From an uncultured Eubacterium sp. (GTDB lineage Bacteria > Bacillota > Clostridia > Lachnospirales > Lachnospiraceae), in the NCBI GenBank assembly GCA_910586045.1, contig CAJUIH010000081.1:1-16707 (forward strand): 16,707 bases of DNA, written 5' to 3'. The translations under genes were made by a program, and so were the position numbers. The notes beneath the pieces are model-generated. The model was given only the letters and a program-made list of their open reading frames with translations, was not told where the DNA came from and searched no databases. How positions within the stretch are numbered: position 1 is the stretch's first letter; each line of letters starts with the position of its first letter. This document shows positions 1 through 7,011 of the stretch, piece by piece.

Positions 1-3
1 GGC

Positions 4-40
4 CGCCAGAAAGCCGGGCAAACCATCTCTCCATGCGTCC
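4..40. repeat. Short dispersed repeat, copy 1 (at window edge)
   Basis: These 37 bases match 12230-12266 at 35 of 37 positions in the same orientation, with the shared core GCCGGGCAAACC followed by TCTCTCCATGCGTCC. The copy lies downstream of the BrkB-family gene in its direction of transcription and runs close to the window edge, so its left limit cannot be seen. An imperfect hairpin (CAGGTT with AACACCTG, about 44-65) sits between it and the gene. Whether this is a 3'-end structure, a small RNA or a scattered repeat is unknown. Confidence 0.6.
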
Positions 41-73
41 AACAGGTTAAAATGTAACACCTGATCTGAACTG

Positions 74-967
74 TTACTGCGGTTTACGTTTCTCCTTATG
101 CCATACATGCCGCTTTCTATGGTGCAGTTTCTGCCAATAATACTCAATGTCTTCATAATAAAATTCATTTACTTCCGCGCACAGCAGCAGGATATACATG
201 CAAAAATAAATCCAAAACATCGTCAATACGATCGTAGTCAGCGAACCGTACATAGAAAACCCGTTAAAGTACCCGACGTAGATCGATACGCCAATCGAAA
301 ACAGATACCAAACGACCGTACAAAGCACCGCTCCAGGCAACTGGTTATGAAAATTTATTTTATGATTTACAATCGCCTTGCGGTTCGGCAGGAAATGGAA
401 TGCCATCATAACCGTAATGATCATAATCGGTGTTATAATCAAAATCCGAAAATCCAAAATCTTTGATACGACATGCCCAATCAGCGGAAAATAATAGATC
501 AGCAGCTCTTCCAGTGTTCGCCCAAAGATCAGCAGCACCAAAAAGATCACAATCGAGACCAAAAAAACAAACGTATAAAACACCGCCTTGATCCGAAGCA
601 GCAGCCAATTGCGCTTTTCGCGGATTTCATTGACCTCATCCAGTCCGTTCGACAAAAAATGCAGCCCCTTGGACGCGGACCAGATCGCAATTACCGCCGT
701 CGTAGACAATATTCCTACCGATTCGGTATATACTTCATCCAAGATCGGTATCAAAAACGGCTCAATGTATTCCGGCAGATATTGATGCACCCACTGCAGC
801 AGCATAGCCTCAGAGATTGGCGTATACTGCAGCAGCGTAATGAAAAACATAATCAGCGGCACAAAAGACATCATAATAAAAAATGCTGTCTGCGCCGCAT
901 ATGCGCCAATATTATCATTTTTGCATTTATCCAATAACCGCATTCCATTTAACACTAATCGTTTCAT
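74..967 (-). CDS. YihY/BrkB-family integral membrane protein
   Basis: The 297-residue product is a polytopic inner-membrane protein with about six hydrophobic segments. The family signature near the N terminus is visible: a DN-IGAYAAQTAFF segment leading into a helix with SFVPLIMFF, then a long run of hydrophobic helices and a basic, charged C-terminal tail. The family (YihY, once called virulence factor BrkB or 'ribonuclease BN') has no settled biochemical role; a transport function is usually proposed. The start at 967 is chosen because AGGAG lies about ten bases upstream. Longer in-frame starts would run into the upstream SpoIID-domain gene, which ends 40 bases before this start. The short gap and shared strand suggest co-transcription with that gene. 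Function here is unproven; family assignment is firm. Confidence 0.88.
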   Translation of the reverse strand: MKRLVLNGMRLLDKCKNDNIGAYAAQTAFFIMMSFVPLIMFFITLLQYTPISEAMLLQWVHQYLPEYIEPFLIPILDEVYTESVGILSTTAVIAIWSASKGLHFLSNGLDEVNEIREKRNWLLLRIKAVFYTFVFLVSIVIFLVLLIFGRTLEELLIYYFPLIGHVVSKILDFRILIITPIMIITVMMAFHFLPNRKAIVNHKINFHNQLPGAVLCTVVWYLFSIGVSIYVGYFNGFSMYGSLTTIVLTMFWIYFCMYILLLCAEVNEFYYEDIEYYWQKLHHRKRHVWHKEKRKPQ

Positions 968-1007
968 AAACGCATAACTCCTGTCCGCAGGACGGATCTG
1001 CCGATGT

Positions 1008-3140
1008 TTAACCGCCCTGCTGCCCCAATTTTTTAATTGTAACCCCATCATAGTAAAAGCGGAGTATTTTTTTATAATCCCATCCTGCTTTCGCCATCCC
1101 GTCCGCGCCATACTGGCTCATACCGATTCCATGGCCGTTCCCGCCGCCCGACAGCACATACCGCCCGCTTTTTTTCTCATACGCAATGGAAAAATAGGCA
1201 CTAGGCAAAAATCTTGCGGTTTCATTTGCACTGCCGTCTGCGTAAGTAATCTGTTCGAGCGCGCAGCCAACGATGGAACGGATATTATACTCCGACTTAA
1301 TCTCCACCTTACCAAATTCAAACGCTATGGTCAAGGCCAAAATTGCGCCGCTCTTACTGCGTTTTTTACAAGACATCGTTTTCACGCCGCCAAATCCGTC
1401 CATCGAAGATACTTTCTTCGTTTTATTTCCTGTTACAGCGTAAAACGCAAAGTTCTGCGGACTGATTTTACTGCGTTCCCGTATCGTCTGACACAGTTCT
1501 TTCTGACGGGAGGACAGCTCCACCCTCGCGTTCCACCGATAATACATACTGGCGTCATCGTATGATTTTTTTTGTTTCGATGTAATAAAAGAGCGAAAAT
1601 CCTTTTCTTTTGACATATCAAACGAACGATTCTGACCGGATGGATCCAAAGTCTTTGCTTTTAAATACGGATAATCGCTGCTGTCCTGATTCCAGATTTC
1701 CATGCCGGAACCATAGCCGCAGGATGATGAATAATAATAAGCGGTTACAATCGCATCCTGCGCATACATCACCTGCCCTGCCGTTTCTTCTACAGCCTGC
1801 ACATCCGCTTCACAGGACTGGGACTTATTATAGACCTGATAATTGGTGCTGTCGTCAATCTGCGCATGGTATTTTTGATAATCCCCTGCCGCCATCTGCT
1901 GGTATACATAGCTGCGCGCGCATACCGCCTGCGCTTTGAGCGCTTCTTTTTCAAAATAAGACGGCATCTCGCTTGCCACAACGGAATAAAGATATTTTTC
2001 CACCGGAACCTGGTTTACAATATAATAACCGCCCGCATCCCTGTAAATGTCAAACCTGCCGAAATATCCATTGGATATCGTTTTTCCTTTGGCATCTGCC
2101 AAAAACAACTGGCCGCTGCCTGCCGCCGGGGTTAACTGTACATATTCTCCCTTTTTCAGCTTGAGTTTTTTTATATCGACTACCTTTGATTTTTGATAAG
2201 TTTTCTTTTTCTTCTTTTGCGTCACATTGCATTTTGTGCTGCATGTCACATAAATCTGGTCATAATAAACGGAATTTTTATTTAACAGCAGCACCCGCAC
2301 GTTTTCAGACACGTTTGTCCCCGTCTGTTTTTCGGTCTTTTTCTCCGTCTGCGCTTCCTGTTTCCCACCCTTTAGATCCTTGACTTTTGTAACCTTACCA
2401 CCCTTAATGCACAGCGTGCATGTCGCCCCGTCAGACAAGTTGTCCGTATCCGTACAGGAGACCTCATACTCCCGTTTTTTATAGGTAAACGAAAGCGTTT
2501 TGTCCGCGACGGCATTGATTTTTACTCCTTTTATCGCAACCGTCTGGTTGGATTTGCCGGCGACGCCAAGCAAGGTTCCATTTGCCAGAAATACGTCATA
2601 TGTAAAGCAGGGATGCAAATGCAGAAAATCCCCGCTGCATTTCACTTTTCCGTCCTGTGTCCAACAGTTTTGTTTGTCCTGCTCCAACAGCAAAATCGTT
2701 TTTCGGGTAACGCTTTCTTCCAAATCCAGATAATCCAGGATTTGCGTATAATAATCGATCAATACTTCTCGTTTTAATTTTTCCACTCCCCCGTTCACTG
2801 AAATCGTTCCCGAAAGTCCAACTGCTTGTATAGCATCCTTGAGCTGTCCATAGGTAATACTGGAATCCGGCTCCTGATCCGGCTGCTTTTGCAAGAGTCC
2901 ATCTCCTAAAAAAGACATCAATGAGGCAAATTCTTCCTGCGTCACATAAGTAAGGTCGGATTCCTCTTTTTTATGATACAGCATAAAAAAGAAAAGGCCA
3001 AGAATCACAATGCCAATCACCCCCGCCGCAAGCAGCCCCTTGGCGGGAATACCGGTGCCTGGAGCGGGCGAACTCTGCCTGAAAGGATCGGCATGCGCCA
3101 TTTCTTTTCGGTACTTTTTCATTTTTTCGGCTCTGTCCAT
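1008..3140 (-). CDS. Membrane-anchored SpoIID/LytB-domain protein
   Basis: The 710-residue protein has a basic cytoplasmic N terminus, one transmembrane segment (about residues 35-55) and a long exported part. The last 330 residues form the SpoIID/LytB domain: VNQVPVEKYL, then SEMP containing the Glu (about residue 391) that aligns with the catalytic Glu of SpoIID, then EALKAQAVCARSY, and near the end GHGIGMSQYGA. SpoIID is a lytic transglycosylase that cuts peptidoglycan strands lacking stem peptides during engulfment; this protein may do similar cell-wall work. At 710 residues it is about twice as long as classical SpoIID (around 340). The extra region (about 55-370) has several Cys residues and a Lys-rich linker and matches nothing I recognise. 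The start at 3140 has GGAG ten bases upstream; the longer frame to 3188 would run into the 95-bp repeat. It is probably co-transcribed with the BrkB-family gene downstream. Confidence 0.87.
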   Translation of the reverse strand: MDRAEKMKKYRKEMAHADPFRQSSPAPGTGIPAKGLLAAGVIGIVILGLFFFMLYHKKEESDLTYVTQEEFASLMSFLGDGLLQKQPDQEPDSSITYGQLKDAIQAVGLSGTISVNGGVEKLKREVLIDYYTQILDYLDLEESVTRKTILLLEQDKQNCWTQDGKVKCSGDFLHLHPCFTYDVFLANGTLLGVAGKSNQTVAIKGVKINAVADKTLSFTYKKREYEVSCTDTDNLSDGATCTLCIKGGKVTKVKDLKGGKQEAQTEKKTEKQTGTNVSENVRVLLLNKNSVYYDQIYVTCSTKCNVTQKKKKKTYQKSKVVDIKKLKLKKGEYVQLTPAAGSGQLFLADAKGKTISNGYFGRFDIYRDAGGYYIVNQVPVEKYLYSVVASEMPSYFEKEALKAQAVCARSYVYQQMAAGDYQKYHAQIDDSTNYQVYNKSQSCEADVQAVEETAGQVMYAQDAIVTAYYYSSSCGYGSGMEIWNQDSSDYPYLKAKTLDPSGQNRSFDMSKEKDFRSFITSKQKKSYDDASMYYRWNARVELSSRQKELCQTIRERSKISPQNFAFYAVTGNKTKKVSSMDGFGGVKTMSCKKRSKSGAILALTIAFEFGKVEIKSEYNIRSIVGCALEQITYADGSANETARFLPSAYFSIAYEKKSGRYVLSGGGNGHGIGMSQYGADGMAKAGWDYKKILRFYYDGVTIKKLGQQGG

Positions 3141-3161
3141 ATTTTTGATACTCCAATAAAT

Positions 3162-3190
3162 TATATACTCGGTGATTGAATATTGCACAA
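3162..3190 (-). promoter_or_regulatory. Possible promoter for the SpoIID-domain gene, inside repeat A
   Basis: On the minus strand TTGTGC (3185-3190) and TATATA (3162-3167) are 17 bases apart. The spacing is ideal for a housekeeping sigma factor, but the -35 is weak. It would give a very short leader before the GGAG site. The same pair is conserved in copy B. A sporulation sigma factor cannot be excluded for a SpoIID-like gene, though no convincing SigE-type site was seen. Confidence 0.35.
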
Positions 3191-3256
3191 TAAACCCGAT
3201 AAACGGCGGGCCAGAAACAAATGATATTGTGCTGAAATTTTACGCCGTTTATATAG
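3162..3256 (-). repeat. 95-bp dispersed element, copy A
   Basis: This stretch is the reverse complement of 10385-10479 with 92 of 95 positions identical. Read on the minus strand toward the SpoIID-domain gene, it contains two pairs of complementary arms in interleaved order: ATAAACGGCG (3243-3252) with CGCCGTTTAT (3199-3208), and GCACAATA (3225-3232) with TATTGTGC (3185-3192). Such an order permits a pseudoknot in RNA or two alternative hairpins. Its gene-proximal end carries a promoter-like pair, TTGTGC-N17-TATATA, pointing at the SpoIID-domain gene whose start is 22 bases beyond the element. No transposase or target-site duplication was seen. Confidence 0.8.
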
Positions 3257-3370
3257 ATGAAATGAAAATCAGGTAATAGTTACTGCGCTCCTATATATGT
3301 ATACCAGTCATTCTTGTTTTATTCCTGATTTGGCGGTTTAATTTTTACACAATCACAAAACCTATATAAT

Positions 3371-3400
3371 AGAAAAAAGCTGCCAAGAATCTGCAGCTTC
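3371..3400 (-). terminator. Rho-independent terminator on the minus strand
   Basis: On the minus strand the stem AAGCTGC/GCAGCTT (3393-3399 and 3377-3383, loop of nine bases) is followed directly by a T run. The only upstream promoter seen on this strand in the tract is that of the 6S RNA candidate about 950 bases away. The terminator therefore implies a noncoding minus-strand transcript across 3400-4320, or an unseen nearer start. It also insulates the SpoIID-domain gene. Confidence 0.75.
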
Positions 3401-3710
3401 TCTTTGCTTAGTACATATAATCCATAACCGCGTAAAATCATTCCGGTTAGAAATCGAAATTTTAAAAGGCTTTGATTGGAACGGAAACCTAAAACTTATT
3501 TTGGGACAGTTTTTTACCTTGACCTGGAACTTGATCTTTATGTTAAGTTAAGGCTTTCCTTTCTACCTGAACCTGATGTAATAGGAATCCTTTTCGATAT
3601 GTTTTGCAACTTTTGTTTTATATCTGTTTTTTATATCTTCTTTCTATCTTTTATCTTTCTATATCTTTTTATATGTTTAATCTTTATATGTTTTATTTTT
3701 CTATCTTTTA

Positions 3711-3799
3711 TTATGATATCTTTTATCTTGCTATCTTTTATTATGATATCTTTTATCTTGCTATTTTTATCATGATATCTTTTATCTTGCTATCTTTTA
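3711..3799. repeat. Three tandem ~30-bp repeats
   Basis: Three consecutive units start at 3711, 3741 and 3770. Each begins TTATGATATC (the third TCATGATATC), continues TTTTATCTTGCTAT and ends TTTTTA or CTTTTA. Unit 2 is 29 bases, the others 30. Degenerate half-units (CTATCTTTTA) flank both sides. Each unit contains the palindrome GATATC. This looks like local minisatellite expansion; a type III antitoxin array was considered, but no toxin gene follows. Confidence 0.85.
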
Positions 3800-3828
3800 T
3801 TTTTCTATCTTTTATCTTAATATATCTT

Positions 3829-4131
3829 ATCTTTTGTACCTTTGCTTGCGATTCCTCTTCTGCATCTTTCGTCAATCTTTTGTATTCCATTCTGATCATA
3901 ATCTGCGAACGGATGTTAATACCATCTTTCGTAATCGTAAGAAAACACGTTATCTTCTGTATGAACGATCTTTTGTTTCAATTAAAAAACCATTCCTCTT
4001 TTGTATTCTCTTTCGTAACTTTCGATCCTGCAAATACAAGGAAAAACCTATTGCAGGACTCTTTCGCTTTCTAATCTTTCGTATCACTCTGGCCGTTTTC
4101 TTTTGTGTTTTATAACGATTTATCTTTTGTA
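3829..4131 (-). repeat. Array of a ten-base motif, TACRAAAGAK (minus strand)
   Basis: On the plus strand the motif reads MTCTTTYGTA. Instances begin at 3829, 3875, 3924, 3996, 4008, 4074 and 4122. Near matches begin at 3864, 3952, 3968 and 4059. Spacing is irregular (11 to 51 bases), so this is not a simple tandem repeat. The last copy lies at the 3' border of the 6S RNA candidate. All copies face the same way, which fits binding sites on RNA or DNA better than random low complexity, but no binding partner is evident. Confidence 0.55.
4026..4058. other. Hairpin inside the motif array
   Basis: The arms TCCTGCAA (4026-4033) and TTGCAGGA (4051-4058) are perfectly complementary, with a 17-base loop that contains a further AGG/CCT pairing. 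Neither strand has a T run after it, so it is not a normal terminator. It is the only strong stem in the otherwise unstructured tract. Confidence 0.6.
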
Positions 4132-4323
4132 AAAGTATCCCCCAAAATGCCGGTCCCGCAATTTTGACTCCTAGCAAAGCTAGGTGGGTAACCTCAAAGG
4201 CACTTCTGTCTTCCACTGCGTAATGATGGCCTGACATCGATGCCAAAATATTGGAATCCCGTAAAAGAAAATGTAGGTTCAAAATAACGGGTTATCGCAC
4301 ACCTCAGGTAAATACTTTTATCA
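4130..4323 (-). ncRNA. ssrS: Probable 6S RNA
   Basis: 6S RNA binds housekeeping RNA polymerase by mimicking an open promoter and is about 190 bases long; this candidate is about 194. On the minus strand the ends pair (TAAAAGTAT near the 5' end with ATACTTTTA at the 3' end) and the pairing continues, with bulges, to ACCCG opposite CGGGA. Inside is a large unpaired region. Its 3' side carries a small hairpin, CCTAGC-TTT-GCTAGG (near 4170-4185), as in known 6S RNAs. The apical arm begins GGCA and TGTC and pairs with GACAGAAGTGCC. A consensus promoter sits at the right distance upstream. A minus-strand open frame crossing it is not coding. I could not run a covariance search, so the family call rests on length, architecture and promoter. 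Confidence 0.68.
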
Positions 4324-4329
4324 AGATTG

Positions 4330-4358
4330 ATTATACTCTACTATGTGCAGTATTGCAA
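4330..4358 (-). promoter_or_regulatory. Housekeeping promoter of the 6S RNA candidate
   Basis: On the minus strand TTGCAA (4353-4358) and a perfect TATAAT (4330-4335) are separated by 17 bases. The predicted start, about 4322-4324, coincides with the 5' end of the long closing stem of the RNA candidate. Confidence 0.8.
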
Positions 4359-4469
4359 CAATTATTTACATACAACATGATGTATTTTATGGTATTTTTT
4401 CTGAAGGCATTTTCTAAGGTTAAAGTTTTACCTAAAATCCTTAAAGTAGAACGACAACGACTAAAGATA

Positions 4470-4522
4470 AAAGTAAATAAAACATCCGGGAAGCTGCGGA
4501 TGCACCGCTTCCGCTTCCCGGA
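4470..4522 (-). terminator. pckA terminator
   Basis: Ten bases downstream of the pckA stop, the perfect ten-base arms TCCGGGAAGC (4485-4494 on plus) and GCTTCCCGGA (4513-4522) form a stem. On the minus strand it is followed by TGTTTTATTTAC. Confidence 0.85.
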
Positions 4523-4531
4523 CGATTGATC

Positions 4532-6238
4532 TTATAATGTATTTGCCTGATCTACTACTTTTTGGATTGCTTGTGCGGCATCTTCCGGAAGTTTGTTGAA
4601 GCCGCCTTCTTTTGTATCTAATTCTTTTACATTATTCAGACGGTCTGTCATACGCGCTTTCATCTGTGCTACATAATCTTTGTCGCCAAGATCCGGTACG
4701 AAGCCTTCCCACTCAAAGATCTCGATATCTGTAAACGGTCCCCAAGGTTTAAATGCCGCCTTGTTTTCTACGATCGCTTCCAAAATACCCAGCGTATCTT
4801 TTGGCTGTACTTTCTTGCCCATAAAGTCGCCGGTATTGATGATATAGCAGTCAACGTTCTTTTCTGCCACCAGTTTTTTGAATTTCTCGTAATCGTTTAC
4901 TAATGGATAGGTACGGAACGGATTTGCGTAAGGTTCAATTACAAGTGCATTCGGATCTACGCCAGGAGCAAGCCTTTCCGCGGTAGACCTTTTGGTTGCC
5001 AGTGTAGCGCCCATAACGGATGCCAGCGATGCGCCCTTTAATTTTACAACCGGCGGAAGCGTCTGGTCTTTCATAATCCAGAAAATTGCGTTTACCGGGC
5101 TGTCAATCTTGTCCACACGGTTCGGCGACCACAATTTGGATTTGATCGCACGGCCGTTGCCGTTACGGATATCTTCGGTAACGAGTACGATCTTGCCGTC
5201 GTCGTCTAAGGTTGCGGAACAGTTCTGTGCCGTTAATAAGAATTTGTTGTCTTCGCAGGCTGTCGGATAATCCGCTGTCTTATCAAAATAGGTCGGCTCT
5301 AATGCGATCGATGCGCAGGTATCTGTATTAATAATAAACGCGTCGTCATGAAGCACTTTGATCGACGGATACTTGCCGTCATGTTTTGCGTGTGTCAGCG
5401 TAGACTTTCCAGAGCCTGACAAGCCGAATACAGCAGCAACATATTTGGAGCCATCATCCCTAGTATATTCTTTCTGTCCGCCATGGCAGGATGCGTAACC
5501 GTTTCTGTTTGCAATTGCCCATGCAAGGGTCAGCGTGCCTTTCTTGTGTTCGCCGAAATAGCGCATACCAAGAATCGCTGCACAGTTTGTTTCTGTGTTG
5601 AAGTAGCACAGGCATTTTCCGTCGCATACGTCTGTCTGGTCAGTGCCTGTCCACTGCGGATCGGAGAAAATATAAACGTCCGGTTCATTTCCATTGCCGA
5701 TTGGCTGTGAATCCTTATACATCTTTGTATAGGTATCGTTCATATACTGGAAGTTCAGCATCCAGTTGTAAAGGATATTCTCTTCCCCTTCCGGAATCAG
5801 CAGATGCGCTTTTACCATAAATTCCGGATCAAGCCCGATAAATACCTGCGCATGATACATGGTTCTCCAGCGTGTATCGTAAACAGCGTCCATAAGGATT
5901 TTATCCAGTTTCGCACAGTCTGTCCCTTCTTTTCCGGTAATTCTTCTGGCTGCCGCATACCGGCCGGTAATGGATCCGTCATTGAACAATAATACTTTTG
6001 CTTCCGGTTCCAGACCAATTTCTTCCGCCTTATATACCGGCATATCTGTTACAATCGTTCCCGGTGAATTTTTTGCCAGTTCATAAGCTTCCCTTAAAGT
6101 ATTTACCTTGATGACATTATTGCCGTAAAACGGGGCTTCAATAATTGCACGGGTGTTTGTAACAGGCGAACCTGCTTTTGGGAAGCCTACTTTGTTTGGC
6201 CCAATTTCAGTTCTTGGGTAAAAAGCTTTCGTTGACAT
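4532..6238 (-). CDS. pckA: Phosphoenolpyruvate carboxykinase (ATP)
   Basis: The 568-residue enzyme interconverts oxaloacetate plus ATP with phosphoenolpyruvate, CO2 and ADP in the cytoplasm. In fermenting gut anaerobes it often runs in the carboxylating direction. The ATP-type signature is clear: the P-loop GLSGSGKST (residues 272-280), followed by the metal-binding HDDAF (about 297-301) and a C-terminal nucleotide-binding lobe with RSTAER. The start at 6238 (MSTKAFYP) has AAGGAGG nine bases upstream; the longer frame to 6316 adds only a hydrophobic string and overlaps the leader. It is a single-gene unit with its own promoter (6325-6352) and a strong terminator. Citrate synthase nearby suggests a local cluster for C4/C6 acid metabolism. 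Identification is firm; length is slightly above the usual ~540. Confidence 0.96.
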   Translation of the reverse strand: MSTKAFYPRTEIGPNKVGFPKAGSPVTNTRAIIEAPFYGNNVIKVNTLREAYELAKNSPGTIVTDMPVYKAEEIGLEPEAKVLLFNDGSITGRYAAARRITGKEGTDCAKLDKILMDAVYDTRWRTMYHAQVFIGLDPEFMVKAHLLIPEGEENILYNWMLNFQYMNDTYTKMYKDSQPIGNGNEPDVYIFSDPQWTGTDQTDVCDGKCLCYFNTETNCAAILGMRYFGEHKKGTLTLAWAIANRNGYASCHGGQKEYTRDDGSKYVAAVFGLSGSGKSTLTHAKHDGKYPSIKVLHDDAFIINTDTCASIALEPTYFDKTADYPTACEDNKFLLTAQNCSATLDDDGKIVLVTEDIRNGNGRAIKSKLWSPNRVDKIDSPVNAIFWIMKDQTLPPVVKLKGASLASVMGATLATKRSTAERLAPGVDPNALVIEPYANPFRTYPLVNDYEKFKKLVAEKNVDCYIINTGDFMGKKVQPKDTLGILEAIVENKAAFKPWGPFTDIEIFEWEGFVPDLGDKDYVAQMKARMTDRLNNVKELDTKEGGFNKLPEDAAQAIQKVVDQANTL

Positions 6239-6249
6239 GGATGATTTCC

Positions 6250-6317
6250 TCCTTAATATAAAATAATAAATAATTAGGATAAAATTTCCCGTAAAATAAA
6301 AAACAGGGAAATGCATT
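6250..6317 (-). other. pckA leader with a hairpin
   Basis: The leader holds complementary arms ATTTCCC and GGGAAAT (within about 6282-6312), separated by an A/T-rich loop, upstream of the AAGGAGG site. No riboswitch family is recognised. The stem could stabilise the message or influence initiation. Confidence 0.4.
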
Positions 6318-6324
6318 ACTATAA

Positions 6325-6352
6325 ACTATACACAATGTTATTTTTTTGTCAA
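6325..6352 (-). promoter_or_regulatory. pckA promoter
   Basis: On the minus strand a perfect TTGACA (6347-6352) and TATAGT (6325-6330) are 16 bases apart, about 85 bases upstream of the pckA start. It lies in the gap between cdd and pckA, so pckA is transcribed independently of cdd. Confidence 0.75.
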
Positions 6353-6407
6353 TCAAATTTTTAAATTTTCCCCGTCCTTTGCCGGAACGCGCCACGGGAA
6401 TGATTTT

Positions 6408-6860
6408 TTAAACACGCGCTAGGTCTGCCTGAGAAAACGCATACGGCAGCAAATCCCGCAGCAGCAAAACCTGATAGTCCTTTTCATTTCTGGCCAAAAT
6501 CACCTCGAACTGATCCGGATCTGCAAATTCCATCAATACCTGCCTGCATACGCCGCAGGGAGCCAGATACTGCCCATGTCCGCCTACAATCGCAATCGCA
6601 CGGAATGCGCGGCGGCCTTCGGATACTGCCTTGCACACAGCCGTACGTTCCGCGCAGCTCGTAGGCGTATAGGCAGCATTTTCGATATTGCATCCGGTCA
6701 CAATCGTACCGTCCGCGCATAACAGCGCCGCCCCGACCGCAAAATCGGAATATGGGACATAGGCATAGGCCTGCGCTTCATATGCTTTTTGGATCAATTG
6801 CTTCACACATTCCGTCCGCACGGATCCGGTATTTTCTAAAACCGTGTTTTGGTTCCCCAT
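6408..6860 (-). CDS. cdd: Cytidine deaminase
   Basis: The 150-residue enzyme deaminates cytidine and deoxycytidine to uridine forms in pyrimidine salvage. The zinc site is intact: C69-A-E71 within the NIENAAYTPTSCAERTA segment supplies one ligand and the catalytic Glu, and PCGVC (residues 101-105) supplies the other two Cys ligands. This is the all-Cys pattern of the small tetrameric Firmicute enzyme, though a tail after residue 130 makes it slightly longer than the ~132-136 usual. The start at 6860 (MGNQ) has a G-rich site (GGGGG) seven bases upstream. A TTG start at 6899 would add 13 residues with a poorer site. It is divergent from citrate synthase and has no clear terminator. Confidence 0.94.
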   Translation of the reverse strand: MGNQNTVLENTGSVRTECVKQLIQKAYEAQAYAYVPYSDFAVGAALLCADGTIVTGCNIENAAYTPTSCAERTAVCKAVSEGRRAFRAIAIVGGHGQYLAPCGVCRQVLMEFADPDQFEVILARNEKDYQVLLLRDLLPYAFSQADLARV

Positions 6861-7011
6861 ACAAAAACCCCCGTTTCGAATTGGCCCAAAATGCTTCAAA
6901 CAAGCTTTCGGGTACTTTTTTATTCTAATACATTCCGCATAAAAAATCCAGAAAAATCAAATAAATTTTTCAGCGTGGAATCATTAATTTTTTATAAATT
7001 TGTAATTTTTC

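Larger units (their letters stand above)
3401..4121 (-). other. Low-complexity, strand-asymmetric noncoding tract
   Basis: No believable gene lies here. The plus strand is very T-rich and the minus strand correspondingly A/G-rich. The hexamer ATCTTT occurs about 19 times by hand count on the plus strand between 3500 and 4130. Plus-strand open frames exist only because the T-rich repeats encode Phe/Ile/Leu/Tyr strings; they start at TTG codons without ribosome binding sites. The minus strand has frequent TAA stops. The left part carries 30-bp tandem repeats (3711-3799), the right part a TACRAAAGAK motif array (3829-4131). The tract lies between a 6S RNA candidate and a minus-strand terminator, so it may be transcribed on the minus strand. 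Confidence 0.6.

Noticed and set aside
3141..3188. N-terminal extension of the SpoIID-domain gene
   Set aside because: The extended start would lie in the 95-bp repeat and bypass a good GGAG site placed for the start at 3140.
3319..3441. Possible 40-residue minus-strand peptide gene (starts MILRGYGLYV)
   Set aside because: The strong terminator hairpin lies inside it and there is no convincing ribosome binding site.
3711..3799. Type III toxin-antitoxin RNA repeats or a CRISPR array
   Set aside because: No toxin or cas gene is near, there are only three contiguous units, and there are no unique spacers.
3476..4074. Plus-strand open frames encoding Phe/Ile/Leu/Tyr-rich strings
   Set aside because: They follow the T-rich repeat composition, start at TTG without ribosome binding sites, overlap one another, and show no domain or normal membrane-protein pattern.
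3950..4282. Minus-strand 110-codon open frame
   Set aside because: It spans the 6S RNA candidate and the motif array, lacks a good ribosome binding site, and its residues change character halfway.
6368..6412. Terminator after cdd (CCCGT/ACGGG stem near 6371-6398)
   Set aside because: On the minus strand the stem is short and followed by a mixed A/T sequence, not a T run; the T run is on the plus strand, where no transcript is expected.
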